NCBI GenBank assembly: GCA_020446815.1
Contig: JAGRDY010000012.1
Coordinates: 1-64,000, forward strand
Length of the DNA stretch: 64,000 nucleotides
Direction of reading: 5' to 3'
Source of the DNA: Paracoccaceae bacterium
GTDB taxonomy: Bacteria > Pseudomonadota > Alphaproteobacteria > Rhodobacterales > Rhodobacteraceae
In this document: positions 17,344 to 26,365 of the stretch, piece by piece
How positions within the stretch are numbered: position 1 is the first letter of the stretch
Layout: the number at the start of each line of letters is the position of its first letter
The notes under the pieces: generated by a model
Databases searched by the model: none
What the model was told of the DNA's origin: nothing
What the model saw: the letters and a program-made list of their open reading frames with translations, nothing else
Translations under genes and position numbers: made by a program

Positions 17344-18261
17344 ATGCCCATCACCTTGCCTGAATCGCTTCCGGCCTTTGGGGTTCTGTCAAAGGAAGGC
17401 GTCATGGTGATGTCGCCCGACCGCGCCGCCCACCAGGATATCCGCCCCCTGCGGATCGGTCTGCTCAACCTGATGCCGAAAAAGATTCAGACCGAAAACC
17501 AGTTTGCCAGGTTGATCGGGGCGACGCCGCTGCAGATCGATTTCCAACTCATCCGCATGTCAGAACATGAAACCAAGAACACCGCCGCCGAACACATGGC
17601 CGCCTTCTACCGCCCGTTTCAGCAGGTCAAGGGTGAAAAGTTCGACGGCTTGATCATTACCGGCGCCCCGATCGAACACCTGCCCTTTGAGGAAGTCACC
17701 TATTGGGATGAACTGTGCGAGGTCATGGACTGGACCCAGAGCAATGTGCATTCCACCTTTGGTGTCTGCTGGGGCGGCATGGCGATGATCAAGCATTTCC
17801 ACAATGTCGACAAGCACATGCTGGATCACAAGGCCTTCGGCTGCTTCCGCCACATGAACCTGGCGCCGGCCTCGCCCTATCTGCGGGGTTTTTCGGACGA
17901 TTTTGTCATACCGGTCAGCCGATGGACAGAAATGAAGGGCGCCGAGATCGATGCGGCGCCCGGCCTGACCACGCTGCTGGGCTCGGATGAGGTTGGCCCC
18001 TGTCTGGTCGAAGACAAGGATCACCGCGCACTCTATATCTTCAACCATTTCGAATATGACAGCGGCACCTTGAAGGAAGAATATGACCGCGATGTCGCCA
18101 ATGGCACGGCGATCAACGTACCGCGCAACTACTACCCTGACGACAACCCCGCGCGGCAGCCTCTCAACCGCTGGCGTAGTCACGCCCATCTGCTTTACGG
18201 CAACTGGATCAACGAGATCTACCAGTCGACGCCATTCGATATCGACCAGATCGGCACCTAA
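17344..18261 (+). CDS. metA: Homoserine O-acyltransferase MetA, likely acetyl-CoA specific
   Basis: MetA activates homoserine for methionine synthesis. The 305 residues match the family throughout ([28 protein letters not shown]), with catalytic C142 and the downstream His/Glu in IFNHFEYD. Residue 111 is Glu ([12 protein letters not shown]). In studied MetA proteins Glu at 111 goes with acetyl-CoA use and Gly with succinyl-CoA, so the product is predicted to be O-acetylhomoserine despite the usual succinyltransferase name. Ribosome site GGAG lies close to the ATG. It follows the P-loop gene. I looked for a SAM-II riboswitch upstream of both genes and did not see one. Confidence 0.96.
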   Translation: MPITLPESLPAFGVLSKEGVMVMSPDRAAHQDIRPLRIGLLNLMPKKIQTENQFARLIGATPLQIDFQLIRMSEHETKNTAAEHMAAFYRPFQQVKGEKFDGLIITGAPIEHLPFEEVTYWDELCEVMDWTQSNVHSTFGVCWGGMAMIKHFHNVDKHMLDHKAFGCFRHMNLAPASPYLRGFSDDFVIPVSRWTEMKGAEIDAAPGLTTLLGSDEVGPCLVEDKDHRALYIFNHFEYDSGTLKEEYDRDVANGTAINVPRNYYPDDNPARQPLNRWRSHAHLLYGNWINEIYQSTPFDIDQIGT

Positions 18262-18477
18262 ACGGTTCGGAAGTATAGATAATATGGCATGTGGCATCCC
18301 ACTGATGCCTCTCGACAGACGCAACATCCCATGCCATTAATGGACTTGGGGATGTTTGACCGTTTTTAAACAATCAGAAGGCCCGCATAGGGGCCTGCCA
18401 GTCGCGCTACGAGCGGACAAGACCGGGCAAACTAGTTTTCAGGGGGAGAAATTTGTTAAACGAATAGGGCTTGTTCA

Positions 18478-19239
18478 ATGCCACGCAAAATCACGGATCA
18501 TCTCGCCCGCGTGCTGGAATCGGCATCGATCGAGGAAATCTGGGCGCTGCACTGCGAGAAGATGGCCGATTATGGCTTTGACCGGCTTCTTTACGGTTTC
18601 ACCCGGTTCAGGACACATAATTCTTTTGGCCATACCGATGACATTCTGGTGCTGTCAAGCCACGAACAGGGGTACTTTGACGCGTTCATCAAAAGCGGCC
18701 TTTTCAACAATGCGCCGATGGTCAGGTGGGCGGCAGCCAATGTCGGGGCCTGTTCCTGGCGGCGATTGGAAAAGATGCTCGCAAGCGGTGATCTGACTGC
18801 ATCCGACCGCAAGATCATCGAAATAAACCACGCCCACAATGTCCGCGCGGGCTATTCGATAAGCTTTCCCGATACTTCGGTGCGCGCCAAGGGGGCGATC
18901 GGGCTCTGCGCCCCGAAAGGGGTCCACCAGTATCAGGTGGAAGAAATCTGGGCAGAACACGGCCACGACATCCTTTTGATAAATAATGTGACTCATTTGA
19001 AAATTACCGCCCTGCCCTTCAGCCTGACGCACCGAAACCTTACGCCGCGCCAGCGCGAGGCATTGGAATGGGTTGGCGACGGCAAGACTATGCAGGACAT
19101 CGCCACGATCATGGGGCTCAGGCCGGCGACGGTGGAAAAGCATCTGCGCCTTGCGCGCGCGGCGCTCGATGTCGAAACGACCACGCAGGCGGTGTTGAAG
19201 GCCTCCTTTCAAAACCAGATTTTCGTGGTCTCCACCTGA
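18478..19239 (+). CDS. LuxR-family regulator with autoinducer-binding-type domain (solo)
   Basis: A 253-residue regulator. Residues about 15-165 form an autoinducer-binding-like domain; residues 183-240 form a LuxR helix-turn-helix (LTPRQREALEWVGDGKTMQDIA, in part, then LRPATVEKHLRLAR). No luxI-type synthase is in the window. In AHL receptors an Asp-Pro pair contacts the signal amide; here the corresponding position reads Ala79-Pro80, while the later Trp (W94) is kept. This suggests an altered or absent AHL response. The start has a modest ribosome site (AGGG). It lies 216 bases after metA, with no clear terminator between. Confidence 0.9.
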   Translation: MPRKITDHLARVLESASIEEIWALHCEKMADYGFDRLLYGFTRFRTHNSFGHTDDILVLSSHEQGYFDAFIKSGLFNNAPMVRWAAANVGACSWRRLEKMLASGDLTASDRKIIEINHAHNVRAGYSISFPDTSVRAKGAIGLCAPKGVHQYQVEEIWAEHGHDILLINNVTHLKITALPFSLTHRNLTPRQREALEWVGDGKTMQDIATIMGLRPATVEKHLRLARAALDVETTTQAVLKASFQNQIFVVST

Positions 19240-19482
19240 AGCGGTTGGGGATGCGCGCCACAGCCGCTTTTCATGCGCCCGCCATTTGTGTCGCGCCGGC
19301 GATTCCGCCGATGCATGATTGCGCGCATGTGCCGGGAAACCACACCTCACAAACAGTTGAACGGAAAAACCGCCCGGACGCCCACAGGTATGGATTCCCC
19401 TACTTCCTTTACGCACGGGAAACCGGCACCATTAACCTGTTCCATGAGTGGTGGCATTAGCCAGGAACCGCGGCCCGGGCCA

Positions 19483-19501
19483 ACCTGTGTGTTTTACAGG
19501 G
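19483..19501. promoter_or_regulatory. Lux-box-like inverted repeat
   Basis: ACCTGT-GTGTTTT-ACAGGG has the half-sites of the classical lux box (ACCTGT/ACAGGT) but with a 7-base instead of an 8-base spacer. It could alternatively form a small 5-base-pair hairpin. It lies 244 bases downstream of the LuxR-family gene. Assignment is speculative. Confidence 0.3.
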
Positions 19502-19619
19502 GCACGGGACGCACCGGGAAACCGGACGTCGGCCCGAAGGGCGTGTTTTATTGCCCGACGGGCCGACACATCGACGCGCCCTGTCCTCATCCCCAACAGG
19601 TGTCGGCGCGAGCATGAGC

Positions 19620-19652
19620 GGTGTATGCCCTTATGGGCATGCACCGTTTTTT
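19620..19652 (+). terminator. Strong rho-independent terminator, plus strand
   Basis: GGTGTATGCCC-TTAT-GGGCATGCACC forms an 11-base-pair stem with one G-T wobble, followed by GTTTTTTG. It has no plus-strand gene immediately before it. Confidence 0.8.
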
Positions 19653-19660
19653 GTCGTTTG

Positions 19661-19698
19661 TTGCGGTGCCAACTTTGCGGTGCCAACTTTGCGGTGCG
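19661..19698. repeat. Tandem 14-base repeat, about 2.7 copies
   Basis: TTGCGGTGCCAACT occurs at 19661-19674 and 19675-19688, followed by a partial copy TTGCGGTGCG at 19689-19698. It sits between the plus-strand terminator and the tsf terminator. Confidence 0.9.
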
Positions 19699-19705
19699 AA
19701 ACAAT

Positions 19706-19731
19706 AAGGCCGGGCGAACCCGCCCGGCCTT
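19706..19731 (-). terminator. Terminator of the rpsB-tsf operon
   Basis: AAGGCCGGGCG-AACC-CGCCCGGCCTT is a perfect 11-base-pair stem with a 4-base loop. On the minus strand it is followed by ATTGTTTCG. It lies 27 bases after the tsf stop. Confidence 0.85.
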
Positions 19732-19757
19732 GACCAAAGTCAATTCAGCTCGGAATC

Positions 19758-20660
19758 CTACGCACCGCGGGTCTTGGCAACCTCGGCGGCGAAATCCTCC
19801 GATTTTTTCTCGATGCCTTCGCCCACGGCGACACGGACAAAACCCGTTACCGTGATGCCGCCATCCTTGGCGGCCTGGCCCACCGTGGTCTTGCCGTCCG
19901 CGCTCTTGACATAGGCCTGATTGACCAGCGTCACGTCGGAAAGGAATTTCTTCATCCGGCCGGGGATGATGTTGTCGCGAATGATATTCTCGGGCTTGGG
20001 TTTGGCGGATTTGGCGTTTTCCTCAAGTGCGGTGGCAATCTGCAATTCGCGCTCTTTTTCGACCACGGCGGAATCCAGATCGCCTTCGTCGAGCGCCAGC
20101 GGATTGATCGCGGCGATATGCATCGCGATGCCGCGGGCGAGTTCCGCATCGGCGCCCTCATAAGCCACCAGCACACCGATCTTGCCCAGGCCATCGGCGG
20201 CGGCATTGTGGACATAGGATACGACCGCATTGCCTTCGATCGCCGCCATCCGGCGCAGGGTCATGTTCTCGCCGATCTTGGCGATGGCGTCGGTCATGAC
20301 TTCGCTGACCGGCTTGCCGCCGATCCTGGCGGTGTTCAACGCATCAAGGTCGGCGGCATCCATGGCCGCTTCGGTGATCGCGCGAACGATGCCCTGGAAT
20401 TCATCGTTCTTGGCGACAAAATCGGTTTCCGAGTTGACCTCGACCGCAACCCCCCTGCCCCCGGCGACGGAAACGCCGATCAGGCCCTCGGCCGCGACCC
20501 GGCCGGATTTCTTGGCCGCCTTGGCCAGGCCCTTGGTACGCAGCCAGTCGACCGCGGCATCCATGTCGCCGGCCGTTTCGGTTAGGGCCTTTTTCGCATC
20601 CATCATTCCTGCGCCGGTGGAATCGCGCAGTTCCTTCACCATTTGAGCGGTGATTGCCAT
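19758..20660 (-). CDS. tsf: Elongation factor Ts
   Basis: EF-Ts exchanges GDP for GTP on EF-Tu. The 300-residue length is typical. The N-terminal UBA-like domain has [19 protein letters not shown]; the core has [15 protein letters not shown] and, near the end, the motif [18 protein letters not shown] good ribosome site (GAGGAG) precedes the ATG. It lies 77 bases after rpsB, the usual bacterial order, and ends at a strong terminator. Confidence 0.98.
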   Translation of the reverse strand: MAITAQMVKELRDSTGAGMMDAKKALTETAGDMDAAVDWLRTKGLAKAAKKSGRVAAEGLIGVSVAGGRGVAVEVNSETDFVAKNDEFQGIVRAITEAAMDAADLDALNTARIGGKPVSEVMTDAIAKIGENMTLRRMAAIEGNAVVSYVHNAAADGLGKIGVLVAYEGADAELARGIAMHIAAINPLALDEGDLDSAVVEKERELQIATALEENAKSAKPKPENIIRDNIIPGRMKKFLSDVTLVNQAYVKSADGKTTVGQAAKDGGITVTGFVRVAVGEGIEKKSEDFAAEVAKTRGA

Positions 20661-20737
20661 GTCTGGCTCTCCTCAAGTTCAAAAAGGGGTCAGGCAGGGT
20701 TCGTGCCCCGCCCGACTGTTTCAATGGCCGCGGCGCA

Positions 20738-21532
20738 TCAGGCCTCGGCCTTGGCCTCGGGCGCGGCCTCGGATTCGGCTTCGGCGACGACTTCCTCGCC
20801 CGGTGCTTCTTCCATGGCGCCAAGGTCGATGCCGGCGGCGCCCATCTGGGCGGTCATGCCGTCAAGTGCCGCGCGGCTGACCAGATCGCAGTAAAGCGCG
20901 ATGGCGCGGGCGGCGTCGTCATTGCCGGGGATCACATAATCGATCCCCTTGGGCGAGCAATTGGTATCGACCACGGCGACAACCGGAATACCCAGCTTGT
21001 TGGCTTCGAGAATGGCCAGATCTTCCTTGCCGACGTCGATCACGAACAGAAGATCGGGCACACCGCCCATGTCGCGGATGCCGCCAAGCGACGCTTGCAA
21101 CTTGCCCTGTTCGCGCTCCAGCCCAAGGCGCTCCTTCTTGGTCAGGCCTTCGGCCCCGCCTTCGAGGATTTCGTCGATCCTCTTCAGCCGGGTGATCGAT
21201 TGCGACACGGTCTTCCAGTTGGTCAGCGTGCCACCCAGCCAGCGGTGGTTGATGTAATACTGTGCGCAACGCTCGGCGGCTTCGGCGATGGCCTTCTGGG
21301 CCTGCCGCTTGGTGCCGACGAACAGAATGCGGCCATTCTTGGCCACCGTTTCGCGGATCAGATTCAGCGCCGCGTCCAGCATCGGCACGGTCTGCGTCAG
21401 ATCGAGAATGTGAATGCCGTTGCGGTCACCATAGATGTACGCACCCATCCTGGGGTTCCAGCGCTGCGTCTGGTGACCGTAATGTACGCCCGCTTCCAAT
21501 AGCTGGCGCATGGTGAATTCTGGCAATGCCAT
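20738..21532 (-). CDS. rpsB: Ribosomal protein uS2
   Basis: The 264-residue small-subunit protein S2 starts [20 protein letters not shown], the universal opening. Further conserved segments are [36 protein letters not shown] and [12 protein letters not shown]. An alanine- and glutamate-rich C-terminal extension of about 30 residues is common in alphaproteobacteria. The open frame continues upstream to 21955, but AAAGGA 8 bases before the ATG at 21532 and homology both fix the start here. First gene of the rpsB-tsf operon. Confidence 0.98.
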   Translation of the reverse strand: MALPEFTMRQLLEAGVHYGHQTQRWNPRMGAYIYGDRNGIHILDLTQTVPMLDAALNLIRETVAKNGRILFVGTKRQAQKAIAEAAERCAQYYINHRWLGGTLTNWKTVSQSITRLKRIDEILEGGAEGLTKKERLGLEREQGKLQASLGGIRDMGGVPDLLFVIDVGKEDLAILEANKLGIPVVAVVDTNCSPKGIDYVIPGNDDAARAIALYCDLVSRAALDGMTAQMGAAGIDLGAMEEAPGEEVVAEAESEAAPEAKAEA

Positions 21533-22313
21533 TTCGGTTTTCCTTTCCGGTTTTCGCCTCGGCGAAGCCATCATCCGCGATTCTATCGGGGACAACCGGC
21601 GGACCGTTCGGGGATTTCTCCCCCGAGGGCCCAAGCCTCGCCTGTGAAGTGCCGTGCCTATAGGGGCAAACGGGTGCGCACGCAAGGGTTTGTGTGATCC
21701 GGTTCGTCTGAACCGCGGATAACTGTGAAACCTGTGCTGCGGGTTTGACGCGCGCCAAGCCGATTGTTGCAAACGATTCGCGCCTTTCGCTAGGCCGCCC
21801 ATGCCGGTCCGGGCGGTTGCGCGGATTTTGCGCCCGCCGGCCGGTTTTCTTATGAAAACAAACTGTTTCCCGTTCCCGGACAACCTGACTTGGGCAAATT
21901 GGCCTTGATTGTTAATTTCGCTCTGGTTGTGGGTTTGTCGCCCATTTCGCAACATTGGGGTTGTCGGTGGTGGAAAACGCAGATTTTTTTCGGCCCGCGC
22001 AGATCTATTGTTTCCAGTTTTCCCCGCCCCGAAAACTTTTGGTTGACCCGCGCGTCAACCTTGGGTCCGAAAAAGCCTTGATCGTCCATAGTCATGCCCC
22101 GGCTTGGGCGGATTCAACCGTTTAATGGTTCTTGTCGGCGCGGCGTTCCACTGAGTTTCCCAGACGCCTGCATCGACACTGTTGAGAAACTTGACGAGTG
22201 TCCGTTTAACGAGTTTTCAGTCACGAGTGTTTCTGGGGTGCGTACAGTCTTGGTGGAGCTGTTCGCACCTCGGTCGTTGTCCGGCAGGACGTTTCGCCCC
22301 TTTCCAGCATTTC
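21533..22313. other. 781-base non-coding stretch upstream of rpsB
   Basis: This region lies between rpsB and the DUF2461 gene, both on the minus strand. No supportable gene is present: candidate frames have poor codon use. It is less GC-rich than its surroundings. It should contain the rpsB promoter and leader. One inverted repeat stands out, GGTTGAC-CCGCGC-GTCAACC at 22041-22060, which could be an operator or part of a hairpin. Confidence 0.6.
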
Positions 22314-22994
22314 TCAGACAGCATTCAGCCACGCGATCAGCGGCGACAAGTGCCGGGCGCGGGCCAATATCTCGTCAACGGCACCGGGGGTGCCGATCCA
22401 GCCTGGCATCAGCGCGCCTTCCATGGTGCGCGCCACGATCCCCTTGTAGCGCAACAGATAGTTCCACTCGGGGCTGCCCTGATACCCCGACGGCATCCGT
22501 TTCAGATGGGGTTCGTCCATGAAGCACCCGATCGCTTCGGCCTCTTTCAGCGCCGTCAGCAAGAGCCCGCGGTCATGGCTGTCGAGGACTTTTTTGCGGT
22601 ATCTTTTCAGCACATCGGCATCGAGCGACCACTGCCCCGCGCCATAGCCAATTCCCTCGGGGGTGAGCACGAAATGAAACCCGGCAGAGCGGTTCGGATG
22701 ATCGCCCGCCCAGAAAACCACATGCATGTTCGCGTCATAGGGGGTCTTGTCGGCGGAAAAGCGGATATCCCGGTTGATCCGCCGCAGCGACCCGTCGACA
22801 GCCGGGCTGGCCTTTAGCGGCGGGTCCAGCGCGCGCACACCCGAGGCAATGGTTTCGACGAAGGCAAGGGCGGGCGCCTTCCAGTGTTCTTCATAGCGAT
22901 CGCGGTTTGCCTCGAACCAGCTACGCTTGTTATGGGCTTTCAGGTCGGCCAGAAATGCGAAGGTGTCGGGCGAAAAACCGGTGAATGCAGACAT
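22314..22994 (-). CDS. DUF2461 (TIGR02453) family protein
   Basis: A 226-residue cytoplasmic protein of unknown function. It has the family hallmarks FLADLKAHNKRSWFEANRDRYE near the N-terminus (first part), RRINRDIRFSADKTPYD in the middle and GIGYGAGQWSLDAD. The start at 22994 has GGGAG 8 bases upstream; a longer frame to 23045 overlaps the divergent promoter region. It is transcribed divergently from the cupin gene. No partner suggests a role. Confidence 0.9.
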   Translation of the reverse strand: MSAFTGFSPDTFAFLADLKAHNKRSWFEANRDRYEEHWKAPALAFVETIASGVRALDPPLKASPAVDGSLRRINRDIRFSADKTPYDANMHVVFWAGDHPNRSAGFHFVLTPEGIGYGAGQWSLDADVLKRYRKKVLDSHDRGLLLTALKEAEAIGCFMDEPHLKRMPSGYQGSPEWNYLLRYKGIVARTMEGALMPGWIGTPGAVDEILARARHLSPLIAWLNAV

Positions 22995-23080
22995 CGCATA
23001 CTCCCATGATTGAAAAGTCGTCGGATACCTGTTCACTATACACATATCGTTCAGGAACTCACCACGGAGATACGGTTTTC

Positions 23081-23416
23081 ATGCCCCTGCCCGATTTCAT
23101 CCGGGCGCTTCCCGCGCTGGAATTGCCTTTCCCCGACGCGACGGTCAGCACCAACGCGATGCGTAGCGATGGCGCGCTGGCAGTGTTTTTCACCTTTCAC
23201 GAAGACATGGATCTGCCCGCCCATTCACACAAGGCGCAATGGGGAACCGTGATCGAGGGATGGCTCGATCTGACGATGGCGGGCAAGACCCGCCGTTATC
23301 TTCCCGGCGAAAGCTATTCGATTCCCTCGGGGGTCGTGCATTCGGCCCGCGGCCCCGCCGGCACCGTCATATTCGATCTTTTCGAGGAGCCGGACCGCTA
23401 TGCCCTGCGCGCTTGA
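23081..23416 (+). CDS. Small cupin-domain protein
   Basis: A 111-residue single-domain cupin. The first motif is PAHSHKAQWGTVIEG, supplying HxH and a later Glu-like metal ligand; the second is PGESYSIPSGVVHSA with the final His. It should fold as a small beta-barrel binding one metal ion, but the reaction or ligand is unknown. The start at 23081 was chosen for family length, with GGAG 11 bases upstream. It is followed 30 bases later by the pseudouridine kinase gene on the same strand. Confidence 0.85.
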   Translation: MPLPDFIRALPALELPFPDATVSTNAMRSDGALAVFFTFHEDMDLPAHSHKAQWGTVIEGWLDLTMAGKTRRYLPGESYSIPSGVVHSARGPAGTVIFDLFEEPDRYALRA

Positions 23417-23446
23417 CCCCCGGCACATGCCGCTGACTTGACGGCC

Positions 23447-24331
23447 ATGGCGGATATTCTTTGCATCGGTTCGCTCCTGTGGGACATCATCGGGCGCAGC
23501 CCGTCGCCGATGCAGATGGGCGCGGATCTGCCCGGGCGCATCACGCGGCTTCCCGGCGGGGTGGCGCTGAACATCGCCGCGGCGCTGGCGCGGCTGGGGC
23601 TGAGGCCCGCCCTGCTGAGCGCCGTCGGGCGGGATGCCGAAGGCGATGAACTGATTGCCGCCTGTGGGCAGCTGGGCATCGTCACCGATCATGTCTACCG
23701 TTCCGAAGATCTGCCGACCGGCCGCTACATGGCCGTCGAGGGCGCCAATGGGTTGATCGCCGCCATTGCCGATGCCCATTCGCTCGAAGCGGCGGGCGAC
23801 AGGATCCTGCGCCCCCTGTTCGATGGCCGACTGGGGCGGGAGGGCCGCCACTGGCGCGGGCCCATCGTGCTGGACGGCAACCTGACCCAGAAGCTTTTGT
23901 CCGACATCGCCCGCACAGCGCTTTTCGCCAAAGCCGATCTGCGCATCGCCCCCGCGTCGCCCGGCAAGGCCGGGCGTCTGTTGCCGCTGGTGACGATGCC
24001 CAACGCCACGATCTATCTGAATGTCGAAGAAGCGGGGCAGATCTGTCAGCGGCGCTTTCACGGGGTGGAGGATGCCGCCAAAGGGCTGCTCGAGCACGGC
24101 GCAAGGCGCGTTCTTGTCACCGATGGGGGAAACGGCTGCGCCGATGCCACGACGCAAGGTATCTTGCTTGCGACACCGCCGCGGGTGCTGGTGAACCGCG
24201 TCACCGGCGCCGGCGATGCCTTCATGGCCGCGCATCTGGCGGCCGAAACCCTTGGGGCCGACCGCGACAGCGCGCTGGATGCCGCGCTCGCCGCCGCCGC
24301 CCGCCATGTTTCAGGAGATATCGGCACATGA
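23447..24331 (+). CDS. psuK: PfkB-family kinase, probable pseudouridine kinase
   Basis: A 294-residue ribokinase-fold enzyme. It has the N-terminal PfkB signature region (LPGGVALNIAAALARLG) and the C-terminal motif VTGAGDAFMAAHL with the catalytic Asp. Because it overlaps psuG by 4 bases (ATGA), the substrate is most likely pseudouridine, phosphorylated to pseudouridine 5-prime-phosphate for cleavage by PsuG. ATG at 23447 was preferred over the in-frame TTG at 23438. The cupin gene upstream may belong to the same transcript. Confidence 0.88.
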   Translation: MADILCIGSLLWDIIGRSPSPMQMGADLPGRITRLPGGVALNIAAALARLGLRPALLSAVGRDAEGDELIAACGQLGIVTDHVYRSEDLPTGRYMAVEGANGLIAAIADAHSLEAAGDRILRPLFDGRLGREGRHWRGPIVLDGNLTQKLLSDIARTALFAKADLRIAPASPGKAGRLLPLVTMPNATIYLNVEEAGQICQRRFHGVEDAAKGLLEHGARRVLVTDGGNGCADATTQGILLATPPRVLVNRVTGAGDAFMAAHLAAETLGADRDSALDAALAAAARHVSGDIGT

Positions 24332-25248
24332 CCGCACCACTTACCTTCGCCCCCGAAGTTGCCCAGGCCCGCAGAAACGGGCAACCCGTCGTCGCGCTTG
24401 AATCGACGATCATCACCCACGGGATGCCCTGGCCGCAGAACCTTGAAACCGCATTGAACGCCGAGGCCGAGGTTCGTTCCTGCGGGGCGGTCCCGGCGAC
24501 AATCGCCGTCATGGGCGGGCGGATCCATATCGGCCTGACCGGAGACGAGCTGGAAAGCCTCGCCCGCGCCAAGGATGTCGCCAAACTGAGCCGCGCCGAT
24601 CTGGCCGCCTGTCTGGCCACCGGCGCCACCGGCGCCACCACGGTCGCCGCCACCATGATCGCGGCCCATCTCGGCGGGATCGCGGTCTTTGCCACGGGCG
24701 GCATCGGCGGGGTTCACCGGGGCGCAGAATCCAGCTTTGACATCTCGGCCGATCTTCACGAACTTGCCCGCACCCCGCTGTGCGTCGTGGCCGCCGGCGC
24801 CAAGGCCATTCTCGACCTGCCCAAGACGCTTGAGGTGCTTGAAACCCTGGGCGTGCCGGTCATCGCCCACGGCCAGCGCGATTTTCCCGCCTTCTGGTCG
24901 CGATCCTCGGACCTGCCCGCGCCGCTGTCGATGGAGTCGCCCGACGAGATCGCCGCCGCCCATCTGATGCGGCGGCGGCTGGGGCTGTCGGGGGGCCAGC
25001 TTGTTGCCAACCCGATCCCGCAAGACGCCGAAATCCCCCGCGCCGAAATAGATCCGGCGATTGAAACCGCGCTTGCCGAAGCCGCCGAGGGCCACATCGC
25101 GGCCAAATCGGTCACGCCGTTCCTGCTTGGGCGGATCTTCGAGCTGACCGGGGGCCGTTCGCTTGACGCCAATATCGCGCTGGTCATGAACAATGCCCGC
25201 CTGGGCGCCCGGATTGCCCGCGCAATCGTTGCCCAGGATCGCCCCTGA
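24328..25248 (+). CDS. psuG: Pseudouridine-5-prime-phosphate glycosidase
   Basis: PsuG splits pseudouridine 5-prime-phosphate into uracil and ribose 5-phosphate, allowing recycling of the modified nucleoside from RNA turnover. The 306 residues match the family: VVALESTIITHGMPWPQN, GATGATTVAATM, FATGGIGGVHRG and the late VANPIPQDAEIP. The catalytic Lys lies in the KLSRADL or GAKAILDLPKTLEVLE segments. The start overlaps the kinase stop (ATGA). A short gap then leads to the DUF502 gene. Confidence 0.97.
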   Translation: MTAPLTFAPEVAQARRNGQPVVALESTIITHGMPWPQNLETALNAEAEVRSCGAVPATIAVMGGRIHIGLTGDELESLARAKDVAKLSRADLAACLATGATGATTVAATMIAAHLGGIAVFATGGIGGVHRGAESSFDISADLHELARTPLCVVAAGAKAILDLPKTLEVLETLGVPVIAHGQRDFPAFWSRSSDLPAPLSMESPDEIAAAHLMRRRLGLSGGQLVANPIPQDAEIPRAEIDPAIETALAEAAEGHIAAKSVTPFLLGRIFELTGGRSLDANIALVMNNARLGARIARAIVAQDRP

Positions 25249-25326
25249 CCGCACCCTGCCATCTCAGCCATTGTGAGAAAGATCGACAGACCTTACATTC
25301 GCTTTTCCGAGGGGGGGGCACGATAG

Positions 25327-26088
25327 ATGTCAACAAAAACGGAAAAGCCGGATCAGGGTACGTCCGCGCCACGGCGGCGCGGGCTTGTTGCGCGGTTTCG
25401 GGCCAATTTTCTGACCGGCCTTGTGGTCATCACGCCGATTTCGCTGACCATCTGGCTGATCTGGACGCTGACCGGTTGGATCGACAGCTGGGTCTTGCCG
25501 CTGGTTCCCTACCATTTGCGCCCCGAGCAATATATCGGCATCAACCTGCGCGGGGTCGGTGTCATCTTCTTTTTGCTGTTCACCGGGGTTGTCGGTTGGG
25601 TCGCCAAGGGACTCATGGGGCGGTCGCTGATCGGCTGGGGGGAGCGTATCGTCGACCGGATGCCGGTGGTCCGGTCGATTTACAACGCCGTCAAGCAGGT
25701 CGCCGAAACGGTTTTTTCGCAAACCGAATCGAAGTTCGAACAGGCCTGCCTGATCGAATATCCGCGCAAGGGCATGTGGGCGATCGGCTTTGTCTCTACC
25801 GTGGCGCGCGGCGAAATCCTCCAGCGTCTGCCCGATGACGAAGTGATGACGATATTCCTGCCCACCACCCCCAACCCGACATCGGGTTTCCTGCTTTATG
25901 TACCCAAGCAGGATGTCCTGTTCCTCGACATGTCCGTCGAGGACGCGGCCAAGCTGGTGATTTCGGCAGGGCTTGTCTATCCCGCACCCAGGAACGGCAA
26001 GAACGGCAGGAACAATGGCAAGAACAACGGCAAGAACAACGGCAGGAATGGCGAGGGCGACAGCGGGCGACAAGGCGAATCGGCTTGA
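25327..26088 (+). CDS. DUF502 inner-membrane protein with Asn/Gly-rich tail
   Basis: A 253-residue membrane protein of the DUF502 family, function unknown. Two long hydrophobic helices (about 28-50 and 75-98) bracket a short loop; then come the family signatures VPVVRSIYNAVKQV (close variant, from MPVV) and FLPTTPNPTSGFLLYVP. The C-terminal 30 residues are an unusual repeat of NGK/NNGR units, encoded by a DNA repeat at 25992-26055. A run of eight G (25311-25318) lies just before the ATG and may provide the ribosome site. Confidence 0.92.
   Translation: MSTKTEKPDQGTSAPRRRGLVARFRANFLTGLVVITPISLTIWLIWTLTGWIDSWVLPLVPYHLRPEQYIGINLRGVGVIFFLLFTGVVGWVAKGLMGRSLIGWGERIVDRMPVVRSIYNAVKQVAETVFSQTESKFEQACLIEYPRKGMWAIGFVSTVARGEILQRLPDDEVMTIFLPTTPNPTSGFLLYVPKQDVLFLDMSVEDAAKLVISAGLVYPAPRNGKNGRNNGKNNGKNNGRNGEGDSGRQGESA
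25992..26055 (+). repeat. Short tandem repeat coding the Asn/Gly/Lys tail
   Basis: Imperfect 9- to 12-base units such as AACGGCAAG and AACAACGGCAAG repeat about six times inside the end of the DUF502 gene. The reading frame is kept, giving NGK, NGR, NNGK, NNGK and NNGR units. Confidence 0.85.
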
Positions 26089-26176
26089 CCGTGATTCGCT
26101 TGTTCGCGGCGTATCCTTTCGGCCGGACCCGCCATGCGATGCCCGATGCCCCGATGCAAGGGCGAAACGGCTGAGC

Positions 26177-26203
26177 AAAAAAAACGCCCGCACGAAGCGG
26201 GCG
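26177..26203 (-). terminator. Hairpin with flanking A/T run
   Basis: CGCCCGC-ACGAA-GCGGGCG is a perfect 7-base-pair stem. Eight A's precede it on the plus strand, so on the minus strand it is a classic terminator with a T8 tail. It lies 89 bases after the plus-strand DUF502 gene; no minus-strand gene is close upstream of it, so it may serve the plus strand or stop antisense transcripts. Confidence 0.6.
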
Positions 26204-26365
26204 CTAAGTTATTGAGGCAGGTTTCATACAGGCAAGAAACCTATCGAGCAGTGACTCCTTTATACGCGGTCCTTTGCCGCTCTCCAAGCTAAAAGTTTGA
26301 AAAGGCAGGAAAGCCGGTCTAGCGTCGCAGCCAACGATACAAGGGCAGAGGAGATTGTTGCCAAA

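Larger units (their letters stand above)
19240..19757. other. 518-base non-coding stretch between luxR solo and tsf
   Basis: No convincing protein gene is seen. The stretch holds a lux-box-like inverted repeat (19483-19501), a strong plus-strand terminator (19620-19652), a 14-base tandem repeat (19661-19698) and the tsf terminator (19706-19731). The plus-strand terminator lies 380 bases after the luxR stop with no gene in between, so a small RNA or a long 3-prime leader is possible. Confidence 0.55.

Noticed and set aside
19273..19617. 114-residue plus-strand open frame with internal CVFY/GVFY repeat
   Set aside because: No ribosome site or family match; the repeats more likely reflect the DNA hairpins in this stretch.
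21533..21955. N-terminal extension of ribosomal protein S2
   Set aside because: S2 begins [15 protein letters not shown] in all relatives I know; the extension has no family match.
22114..22332. 72-residue open frame upstream of rpsB
   Set aside because: No ribosome site, poor codon use and overlap with the end of the DUF2461 gene.
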